Source of the DNA: Archilochus colubris
Lineage: Eukaryota; Chordata; Aves; Apodiformes; Trochilidae
Direction: 5' to 3'
DNA length: 64,000 bases
NCBI GenBank assembly: GCA_023079485.1
Contig: CM041084.1
Coordinates: 21,356,609 to 21,420,608 of the forward strand
The notes below the pieces were generated by a model. The model saw only the letters and a list, made by a program, of their open reading frames with translations. It was not told the origin of the DNA and did not search any database. Each line of letters opens with the position of its first letter. Position 1 is the first letter of the stretch. The translations under genes were made by a program, and so were the position numbers. Positions 12,721 through 23,154 of this stretch are shown here, piece after piece.

Positions 12721-12790
12721 TGATGTGTTATTTAATACAATGATTTTCAAATAAACTTGCAAATTCAAGATTTTATTCTTGGAAACTTAA
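12721..12790 (+). terminator. DBF4: DBF4 3'UTR and poly(A) signal
   Basis: A canonical AATAAA lies at 12750-12755, only 30 bp after the stop codon, so the 3'UTR would be roughly 50-65 nt. The cleavage site is not visible and the end given is approximate. A second AATAAA at 12859-12864 could serve as a backup. Confidence 0.7.
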
Positions 12791-15700
12791 TTGCTGTGTT
12801 ATATGTACAGATGGCTTGGTTTTTCTAGTTTTTTAGTGCAAAAACTTCTGCATATGTAAATAAAAGGTGGTTTTTTAATTTTTTCTTTCTTAATACTGTT
12901 CTTACTACAGGTAGTACTAAAGGTACTCCAACAGCTATTTAAAGGCTCTGACCCCAAATTTGGGATTAAATTAATTACTAGGCAACCAATAACCATGACG
13001 TAGCTGCATTTGGATAAGGTAATTTTCTAAAATCGGTGCTTATGGTATGTTCCAAATAAGCACATTATGAATAACTGGATATTCCATTGTAAACAAGGCA
13101 GCCCATTACTTGTGGACTGCTACTGTTTTGTGGACATTTGGTTGCTTCCCTTCCTATTTCTTCTGCTTCTGCTTTATTAGAGAATGAAAAGAAAGTTTTC
13201 CTCATCTTTCTTCTCATGAAAAAGCCTCGGGGAACCTATGTAATGACAAAGAAATAGAATTAGGGAAGCATGTGTTCTATTTTTGACTGCTCTGACGTAA
13301 TTTCTCTTTAGACTAAAAGTAGCTGTATTGTGTATCTCAGCCAATAGGAAAGCAGAAGATGTATACTTTAATTTTTTGAATGAACCAAACATACCAACAG
13401 AGCAGCTACAATGATAATGACAAAGCAACCAATAGGTTTTTGATTGACTCAGGTCATTTGTTTGATTTTTCTTGCAGAATAGCCATCCTGTCTTACTAAC
13501 TTGCTTGGAGACAGAGTGAAAGTCACAAGTGAGAATTTGGAAGAATTTTAAATACTTGGAAGCTTTACCAGTGCCCGTCTCTTTAAGAATTTCTATACCT
13601 GTAAACGAGTGCAGGGCATGAGTACAGAATTACAGGAGGTAATTGCAAAGCTTTACTTATAAATATAAGTGCCTTAAGGACAGGTAAGAAATGTAAACCA
13701 GCGGGAATTATATTTTGGCATCAATTACTTGTTTGTGTTTTTATCTCTTGCACGTTTAATATCCTCAAACCTACTCTTGTCAGTGTTCTTGTGGTTAAAG
13801 TTCTTTCAGTCGTTGCCATACTATTTCTGTCCTTAATATGGTATTTTCTCTGAGGCATAGGTAAAGCTTGGTGGGCAGGAATGAGTGAGGAAAATGACAT
13901 AAAATTACTTAACTTCAAAGAGTGTATGAATTGGAAGCTGAATTATGAGAATAGCTTCTTAGGGCATTGCTGTCACCTTAAAGGTGGTATTCCTTATTCT
14001 GCTATTCATATAATTGCCTGTAGAGTTTTGTAAGAACTACTTTTGGTCTTCATCTTACAGGTCACCTCTGGCTTGATTCAAAGTTTCTTCTGACCTGGAT
14101 TCACATCAAGAAAATGATACAGAAAGCCATTAAAAAAATGAGTAAAATTAACATTTTAAAAGGCATTGTTCTTGAATATGAGTGTCTATATATATTTTGC
14201 CTGTAGTCTGCCAATATATAGTGTTTTAGGAATAGGACTATAAAGGTGAACATAAAGCAATTACTTAGCTCCTCATTTTGAGTGACACTTGAATGCTAGA
14301 AGGATTACTTTCTGATTCGATGAATGCAATCTGTTTTAGGAACCAAGTGTGTGTCCGTTTTTGTTCTGGGAATGTTCTGGGGTTTGTTGTTTGTGGTTGT
14401 TTTTTTGTTCTCTTTCTAGCTTGTGTTTCAGTACAAATATCAAGTTAAGAAAAACTTGTATTTTTAACACATAGCAATGATCTGTCAGTAGGTGTATCTT
14501 GTGGACATCTCCCTCCTCACATCCCTGAGACATCTGCTTTTCTTAGTGTAGTGTCCTCCATCTGACTGGAATGTGTTTGCATGGTTATTTACATCCATAA
14601 AGATTATTATAACAGTTAATGGGAGAGGTAGTCAATGCTAGTAAATCTCATATAAGCAGTGTATATGTCTTGCATAGTATATGATTATATGCAATACTAG
14701 AACGTTGGCAGTGCAAAGAGTAGAGAAACTCATTGGAATATGGCGTTAGAATCTTAAAGTGAAAAAAAAATCAGAGGTCTGTCATATTAAAATCTGAAGA
14801 CTGCAGTGTAGATCAAGAGCAGGGAATCACTGCTACAGGTTCCAGAAACCACTTCTTGTCAAAGTGAAGGTTTTGCACGCGGATTCACATTAGCGTGTGC
14901 TAAGAATCCCAGTTGTATGTAGTATGTTCAAGTGGTGACGCAGTAAGCCAGCCAGCTATTTCTAAAACAGACTTATTCAGCATGTGTGCAATTTTAATGC
15001 ACTGATCTTTCAAGCTTTTTTGAAAGCTTTTTCAAAAATTTAAAAGGAATTATATTACTATTTGAAAAAATAATTAGATATGGAAGGCTAGTTACTAGAA
15101 CGTTTGTCTGTCTCTGACTTCTTCCCCGAGAAGAGAAAGGGAGTCAAATGCTACTGTAAGTACCTTTAGTCACATTTCAGGTGTGTTTTATCTGTACATC
15201 TTTGTGATAATTGTGTATTATATGTTTACAGTTTGAACTCTGTTCACAGTTGCATTAATTTCTTCTCATGTACTTCATTTTTCGTTTGGCATGCTTCCTG
15301 TGAATTTTAGAAGCTGGTGTAGGTAATTTATATGCTCTGTTCAAAACCAGTTGTTAATACACTCATTGCTTTGTTTTTGTGGTGATTAGAGAAACTTGAA
15401 GCTGTATGCCCATGCTGTCTGCAGCATACACCTGTATGGAGTGTAGGATTCAAAATTTTAATCAAGCACCCAAATCTGTTACAAAAAAAGTGAAAGCTTT
15501 AACATTTGTGTAGAACAGACACTAGTTCAGCTTAAACTGACTGAAAAAAAATCTTGACTTTATGGAAGTACTCTTACTTAAATTATTATCCTGTGGCACT
15601 GTGGACATTACTGTTGCTTTCTCATAGCTGTGGCAAGCACTTTCTGTGGAAGCAAAATATTTTAGCATAATCTTTAAATGTTGTAATAGGAGACACATAG

Positions 15701-18700
15701 GTGCACAGACATGTACTGTTATTGAAAGCCTGTGCAGACAGTGCACTGGTTTGGTACTTCAGTGGAAGGGTGAGTTGTTCAAACCCACTTCGTTTCATTA
15801 CCAGTGGAGAGAGTAAAATGAGTAAGGACTTCTGAAATGGAAACAAGATACATGATGTAATGTTGGGATGGTAGTAATAACACCAAAGAAATGCAGGTGT
15901 TGAAATCTGCTTTTAGAAATAAAGCATTAGAAATAGTGTTTTACTTTGGTTACACCTGCACCAAGTTTGGTTTGCTATCTTTGCAGTGGATGCCCAGCCA
16001 CTGCATATGACTTTACCCCACAGTATGTGCTTATCTGGAACAGAATTGTTTCTTTTCAGGTAAATGTATAGTGTGTGTCTGAGAGGATAGAGCTCCAAGG
16101 GTTGGGAGTGGTTCTGTGTGTGCATTTGCATCTATGTATATGGATGTACATCTAGATACCTGTATCTAGATGGTGGGGATTGTGAGGATTAATGATCCCA
16201 AACTACACACACAAGGAAATCCAGCAATAATTTCCAAGTTTCATGCAGCCAGTTAAGCCTGACACTTGGCAGCAGGATCTCCAAGCAGTAATCTCTCTTG
16301 CTCAACATCTAACTAAAGAACTCTTGAGACAAAACAGCAGGTACGCTGCTGAGAAGCCTGCCTTCCTCTTTGGTGTTGGGCTGAAGGTAATTACAACCTG
16401 AGGGGTGCTGAGCGTGTTAGCATCTATTCTGTCCTTCAAGGGTTGCCAGCGTGCATTGAGGTGATCAGATCCATGTTCCACCTCAAGGTTGCAACAAAAT
16501 GACATGCTTCAGTTACCCAGTCACACTATAGTCACACTATCATTTTTCTGTTACCTCCTGCTCCTATAACACCTACCTGTGGGGTGTGCCTGTGCTTTCA
16601 TCCTGCACACTGAAAGCTCAGCAAACTTAAGAGGTGATGGTATATGAATCTCTTGTGGCAGTCTCCATGGACAGGAATGATGAAAACCTGGTAGCTGCTC
16701 TAACTGATGCAGTGAAAATACTCATCTCCCTCTGTTCTCCAGCTGCAGAATCATGACTTCTGGGCGATTGGCTAATAAACACCAAAGGTTGTTAAATGCT
16801 GCTTATGGGTTTTTCAGTCATGTTGATAGGTGTATCTGCATCATCAACAAGTCCTGGTCTGTCTTGGACTTATGCTGAGTATACCCAAAGATGGAAGTCA
16901 CTTCCTTGCACTTGTTTCATTCTGTAGATGCTCCATATCTGAGATTTTTCAGACATGGAATTAGATTATTTTGAGAATAACAGGAAATTGTTGAAATAGT
17001 AAAATGTAAAAATAAAACTGCAAACACATGGACAAGCATCCGTTTCATTCATAGGTGACTAGTTTGTATGTATGACTACTTGCATTGTGGCAGGAGATGA
17101 AGTCCTCTTTATCCCTCTAATTTTTTTCTATTATGTCTATTTCTCATGAAAATTTCTTTCTGAAAAATAAGCTATTGTCTCTCAAGTGCTTAATGCCACT
17201 CAAATTTAGTTGTAACCTCTATGTTTCTAATCCCTACTCTTGAAGACAAATGAGAAATTTCAGCAGCCAATCAATCCAGAGCAATTGTACAGCTTTACTT
17301 ACACAGAATGTATGTAGGCAGACTAAAAATTGAGTGCCAAAATATATTTCATAGCATAACTAGTCCTCTGGACTGTGTAAAGAGATTGTTTTATGCTACC
17401 AAATGCGAGCATGAGTAGAGATAAATACCATTGGTAATAACCAGCCACTAACAGCCACTACTGATGGCCTTTAGCAGAGTGAAGGTGTCAACTGAGTCCA
17501 TTAACCAGATTAACATCTATGAAAGTAATAGGAGATTAATATTTCTTTTTTCTGTAAATGTTACCCTTTGGTTTCTGATATTCAACAGTGTATTTGCTTT
17601 AGAGAATTTAGCTATCTGAAGTAAACGTGGTGTATCTGAGGTATAAAAAGATTTGGGATGCAGAGCAGGTGTTTGGATGGAGTCCAATTTTATTTGGGAT
17701 AACGTACTTGTAGATTAATTATCAAACTTCATGCATGTTTTAAAAAAAAAACTTGAGCTGAGGGAGGATCTCACTTAAAGATTCAATGTCTGCAGTATTC
17801 TTTGAAGTGTACATAGCTGGGTTTTAAAAAACTGGCTGTCTCTCTCACTTTCAGAACAGTTTTGCAGCATGGAACTCAAGTAGAATAGAGGTTGAGAGAT
17901 CCACAGAGGAAGTCAATTGCCAAAAATTATAGTAGTCACTTCTGTGATTCAAACCACCAGTCAGAGTAGGAAATGGGATGTGGTCTCACACATTTCAGGT
18001 GCAGGTACACCAGCACATGTCCCATTGGATTCATCTTCCAAGTATGAGGTGTGCAAGCAGAGTAGTTGAGTCTCAGAAGGTTCCAGGTCCTGGGAAAAGG
18101 AAAGAGCCTTCTGGGCACTGAAAGATGAGCAAATCTCCTTCTGTATTGTGCACTTGGGTTGGTGTAATAGTAGATATTTAGCTTGTTTCTGAGAATAATT
18201 TTAACAAAAACACATGAGATCTCTGAATGTTATTCTCTCTATTGCTGTCCTGCCTTCCAAACCACTTGCCATTGAGCCAAATGGTTCTTCTGTCATATGA
18301 TAAAAAAAGCCCTTTGCTTTCTTTATATCACTAGATTTTCTGAGAAACTGCCATTACTAAAATGTAAGTGTAGCTACATAGTGCAATCTCCTAATTCCAA
18401 GAGTGGTGAGCAGAGGTCACAAGTTGTTCAAAAAGGATCCTTTGCAATGACTAGATGTGGGCTCAAACCTCTAAACAAAAGAATTGTTTTTGTAAATTTG
18501 GAGTGAAAAAAAAAATGGATGAAGCTGATGTACTTATGGCCAAAACTATCTGGTTTTAGCTGCAGATCTAGATGTTTTTTTCAGTCAACAAGAACGTCCT
18601 GTCCCTCTTGAGCCCCAAAATTGTGAAAAATACAGTCAACAACCTAAGTAAAGACTTCAGTAGTCTAATTACTTGTTGAATTAAGGCATATTTCTTATCA

Positions 18701-20260
18701 GATTTGAATTTCCTGGGTTATAAATCAATTGCATGTCCTCTTACACAGAATTTGGCTGGGGGAGGAGAAAGCACCGGCTTACGTTCTCTAACCATCTGTG
18801 TCTTTTCACTCTGTTGCTGTCTGTTCATCACTGTCCTGATCAGCCCTGATCTTTCTGCTTTTTGTCACTGTCTTTCTCTGATCATTGCAATGTCCTTGCT
18901 GGAGATAGCTGGTGCACTGCTCCAGATAAGGCTGTACCTCCAATTTATTGTCTGATTCTGTGTCATGTGTTCTTTACTTAGATTACAGTTGCACATGCTT
19001 CCTCTTTCAAGGTAATATTCATGCTCTGACCTAATAAAGCAGCCAAGTAATTTTTTTTAAATGTACGTTAGTGAAAAATTCATTACTTTTTGTAATATTC
19101 TACTTTTCACTAAATATATAGTCTTGCAGACAAAATGCACTGTTGACCGTAATCGGACATGTAACTGGTCCTGATACAAGAAAATTTAATTATCACACAT
19201 TCAGAATGGGAATGTTTTTCACATGGAAACATTTAGGTCAGAACACTTAAGGGAACAGGAGGCCACATGAATACAGACAATTACAACTACTCATAGATCT
19301 GCCTCTTCTCAGGAAAAAGTCTTTTAATACAAATAAATTGTGACTATTGATCACTAAGAATGTGTTTGTTAATAAGTGACCTAGATTTCAGTTGCAACCT
19401 ATTATATTTGAGAAAACAAAACTTGCTATATGAGGGGAAAAGAGTTACACTTTCCATAGTATTAAGTTGCTGCAAAGTTCTGTAATTGGAGTCAGTGTTA
19501 CTTTCCATCATGTCTATGCACAAGGCTCTGTCGTATATTCCTCAAGGCAGAAAATTTAGATTATATCGAAATTATAAAAAACACAAAGCAATTTCCATAG
19601 GTTTTTTATTATTTAAAAATGTATTACTCTTTCAGCATTTTGAAGCAGGCCAATTTCTCCAGAACTTCAGACAGTTTAAAACTGTAAATCATTACTGCAG
19701 TCATTGCTGCTTATTGTAGTAATTACAGAAAAGCTTAAGTTGTACAACAAGGAGGTAATTTTCAAAAATACCCAAATAAATTAGAAGTAAAATGCTACAG
19801 GGCTGTTCAGCCCATGTGTCTTATTTTCTGTGGAGGGGACAAAAGTAACAGTTGGATGTCAATCTGAAGTGCTGAATTATGACTTCTAATTAATTACGGT
19901 TAAAAAATAGTCTTTGGATTAACTATGGTAAATCAAAAGCTGAATATCTACTTGTTCATCACATTTGCTTTAACTTTCCTTCTCCTGAGCCTTTGAAATA
20001 TTGACATATGTTTTTCAGGCTTATTTTTTCTGCAACCATGGTAGAGGTAGTCATACAAAATATAGCTGTTATGTTTAGCAAGTCATGAAGATGTTGTAAT
20101 GTAAGGTAGAGCTGTTATTGCTCTTTTAAAAAGGAATTGGCCTGAATTTTCAGTGTAAAAAAACCCCATAGATTTTTAATCAAATTCTGTAGAATTTTAA
20201 CAGTCAAGAGACTGAATGCTGGAAAGATATCTTTCATTAGCAAACAGCAATTTCTTTGGG
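12791..20260. other. Intergenic spacer, no gene recognised
   Basis: About 7.5 kb of AT-rich DNA between DBF4 and the first CR1 fragment. ORFs are short and show no recognisable protein. Two CCAATAGG boxes lie 88 bp apart near 13340 and 13428. A perfect 11-bp-arm palindrome lies at 16149-16172. Nothing else was identified. Confidence 0.7.
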
Positions 20261-20261
20261 C

Positions 20262-20520
20262 ACCTCAGTATAGGAAGGACATTAAACTATTAGAGCATGT
20301 CTATGGAAAAGTGACCAAGATGGGGAAAATTCTCAAGGGCCGGATTTATGAGGAGTGACTGAGTTCACTCAGTTTATTTAACTTGGATAAGGCTGAAGGT
20401 GACCTCATAGCAGTCTCCAGCTTCCTCAAGGGGTGCAGTGGAAAGGGAGGTTCTGATCTTTCCATGGTGACCCCAGCAACAAGACTCAAGGAAATTGAAG
20501 CTGTGCCTCAGCTTCAATGT
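20262..20520 (+). mobile_element. CR1 LINE fragment, 3' region
   Basis: The sequence follows the avian CR1 3' consensus from memory: the block 'gaccaagatgggg', a 'tatgaggagtgactga' block, 'ctgaaggtgacctcatagca', then 'ggttctgatctttccatggtgacc'. It is strongly diverged and 5'-truncated, and it stops before the terminal octamer repeat. The orientation is sense (+). Boundaries are approximate. Confidence 0.75.
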
Positions 20521-21484
20521 GATATAGAAAACTTCTGCAATTTATCTAAACCTTCTCTTCTGAATTTATCTTCAATCTATCAAAGCAGTATTTTCCTAGC
20601 CAGACGATAGACGGATGTAAACAAGAAAAGTTTGCAAGGAGTGGGACACAAAAAATTCAGCTCTGTTTTGGCTAATCACGTCCAGCACGCTTACTTTTAA
20701 AATGCCTTGATCTTTGTATTAGTTGTCTCTTTTAATATATATATATATATAAAGTTTTAAATTTTATTCTTAAAATTAGCAGAGTTTTAACATATTTTGT
20801 TAAGTCTGTTTGACTTAGCATACAAAAAAGTGTTGTATGTATGAAGTAATTCTCGGCATACCTCCCTACATCCCTTGAATCCACAGGCTGGATTAAAGCT
20901 CTGGATTTGTAGTCATTAGTTTAAAGCAGCTGTGCCTTGGGTGGTGCTGGCCTGGTGAGTGCTCCACATGATGTGTACACCAAGTCTCTCAGCATGTCTG
21001 GATGATGATAATGGGAAAGGGAAATTGAAATATATAATGTACCAATGCATCTGTAACTGTACTGTGTATCTACTGCATACCCAGTGTCATGAATTCTCAC
21101 AGAAAGACACACAAGAAGCTGTGAAACACCGTTCCAGCGAGGACAGTTTGCTCAAACTGAAAAAAAAATATAGAGGCAGGCTGCAGCCTGGAATGTAAGT
21201 ATTTATGACTTTGGGGAAAAAAAAAAAAAAAAAATGGAAACATGGTATTATTGTACCGAATTTTCTCTCTATAAAGAGAACTTTCTAATTTTATTTACAC
21301 CTCCCTCTCCCCCTCCATCTCGTCCGAGTTCTTAAGATACCCTGTAGCAGAGTTTCATGAGCTGCAGTTTGAGCAGCTGCTTGAGGAATTTGTGCAAACA
21401 GGACTGTGCAGAACTCACTAGCCACTTTCTCCTCAAAGTTTATATATCTTTCCAGATGCAATATGGTGACTTTTAAACTCCCTA
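20521..21484. other. Intergenic spacer with simple repeats
   Basis: Contains a TA dinucleotide run near 20729-20747 and an A18 homopolymer at 21217-21234. No gene was recognised. Confidence 0.6.
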
Positions 21485-21590
21485 ATCATAGAATTATATA
21501 ATAAGCTGTGTTGGAAGGTACCTCTAAAGGTCATCTAGTCCAATCCCCCTTCAATAAACTCCTGTCTTCACCTTGAACCGTCATTTTATC
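21485..21590 (-). mobile_element. CR1 LINE 3'-end fragment, antisense
   Basis: Begins 'tcatagaattatataata' and continues 'ttggaaggtacctctaaagg' and 'tcatctagtccaatccccc'. This is the reverse complement of the CR1 3' terminus including its octamer tail. Only about 100 bp is kept, so it is a severely 5'-truncated copy. Confidence 0.75.
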
Positions 21591-21693
21591 TGGGATTTTA
21601 TAATGTGGGAACAAACTGCGAGAGCCCGAATTTCCTTCATCTGTCCTCTATAGGTCTGTGTCAGGAAGGTACGAACTGCAGGAGCGCCAGGCC

Positions 21694-21812
21694 ATCTGCC
21701 CTTCCCCGGCGGTGGTCCGGGGCGGCGGTGTCGGGCGGCGGCGTCGGACGGCGGCTGCCGGGCCCCGATGGTCGCGGTGCCTCCTGGCGGTCTGCGGCAA
21801 CCCTAGCAGCAG
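21694..21812. other. Isolated GC-rich CGG-repeat mini-island
   Basis: A stretch of about 120 bp dense in CpG and CGG triplets, with a 13-bp unit (tcgggcggcggcg, tcggacggcggct) repeated. It sits in AT-balanced surroundings, 0.8 kb upstream of the ADAM22 CpG island and 100 bp after a CR1 tail. No gene can be assigned; it could be a small promoter, an alternative upstream exon or an expanded simple repeat. Confidence 0.5.
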
Positions 21813-21829
21813 AAGTGGAGGTGTCAGGT

Positions 21830-22580
21830 GTCCTGTCTGTTGCCAGTGCAAGCAATGCAATTAATGTTGATCTGCTGAATGGTTAGATTATGAAAATAGA
21901 GATTTGTGTGTGTGCTTGTCATCTTCCAGACTAATAAGCACCACCTTTCCGCGCTATTTACTGAGATACCACCTCCTTATCATGTGCTTACAACTGGTGC
22001 AGAACCTTGCTGTGGGTAGTTTGACCTCATACGCTCTTGTGTTGGTCAGCATCAAGCTCTGGATGCCACTGCGCTGCTCTGGTGTTCCTCTTCCCTCGAC
22101 TCACCTTAGCTGTGTGCCATGGCGGTCCTTCCTATCGCCACTTCGGGCAACAATAGGGCAAGAGCTGCCTTAGACGATTGTCACAGTGTCCCATTTTCGT
22201 AAGGAAACGTAGTTAAGAACGGTGAGAGACAGTGCTGCCAGGCAATACTGCTGCCTTCGGCTTCCCGGTAGGTGGGAGTGTAGAATTGGGTTGCAGATAC
22301 AGCCATCCCTCTGCTGGGGGAGCATAATCCTCCGGTTTCGGGGGACTGGCATCGTGGGGACTCCTTGACGCTTCTGCCTCATGCCATGGCCTTGCTTTTG
22401 CTGCTCACTTGGTTCCTGAGAACGGTGTTGGATCTGTGATGATTCTGCGTTGTAATCCTTTTCAACTCTGATTTAGTGTTAGCCCAGTGGAGAAAGCTGG
22501 GCAGGAGTGGGAATTTAAGACAGGAGGAAAAAAGGTCATAAAGGAAATGGAGGTTTACTTTAAAGAGGCATACGTAAGGG
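21830..22580. other. Spacer upstream of the ADAM22 CpG island
   Basis: Mixed-composition sequence with short overlapping ORFs of no recognisable family. No repeat was identified. Confidence 0.5.
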
Positions 22581-22868
22581 AGGAGAGAGGGGGCGGTGGC
22601 ACAAGCCCTTCGGAGGAGGGGCGGGGGGGCAGTACGAGCAGGTCGTAAGGGAAAATGCTCCGGTGCCACCCCTGAGGACCCCCGCCTTCACCCGGCAGGA
22701 CGGGCTGACGGCCAACGCAAGGCTTGCGGCAGGAGTTCCCTTAGGCGTCGGGGCGGTGTGGTACCGGGGCTGCCCCACGGGGCGGGGGCGGCTGCGGGCA
22801 CTGCGGCACTCCCCTGGCTCAGGGGCTTCCCTCCGCTCTCGCACCCGTCCCTCACGCCCTGGCAAACG

Positions 22869-22885
22869 ACTACATTTCCCAGCAC
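22869..22885 (+). promoter_or_regulatory. ZNF143/Staf (SBS)-like site
   Basis: ACTACATTTCCCAGCAC differs by one base from the core of the vertebrate SBS consensus ACTACAATTCCCAGCA, about 210 bp upstream of the ADAM22 start codon. The position fits a proximal promoter element. Binding itself is inference. Confidence 0.6.
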
Positions 22886-23096
22886 TTCCCTCTTCCAAGC
22901 GGGCTCTGCGGGGAGCCTCGCCGGCTCTCGCCATCTCCTTCCCTCGCAGGGGGCTCGGCGCGGTGGCGGGGCGGAGCTCGGCAGCCCCGGCCCCGCGGCA
23001 GCCGCGGCCCCGCAGCCCCCACCCCCTGTGCAGGCGCGGAGCCGGCGGCGGAAGCCGGGGCACCACACGGCTGCGAGCGGGGCGGCGGGCAGCGCC

Positions 23097-23154
23097 ATGC
23101 GGGCTGCTGCCTGCCTCCTCTCTCTGGTGCTCTGCGCTCTGCCCGCTGCCCCAG
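23097..23154 (+). CDS. ADAM22: ADAM22 exon 1 (start codon, signal peptide)
   Basis: ATG in the context AGCGCCATGC (G at -3). It encodes [20 protein letters not shown], a short n-region, a Leu-rich core and a small-residue cleavage region, so a signal peptide of about 19-20 residues. The donor is GTGAGC. The frame is open upstream to 22596, but this ATG is chosen because it starts the hydrophobic leader. Confidence 0.85.

Noticed and set aside
13335..13440. Two CCAATAGG boxes as a promoter
   Set aside because: There is no CpG island, TATA box or gene start nearby. Two short motifs 88 bp apart are weak evidence.
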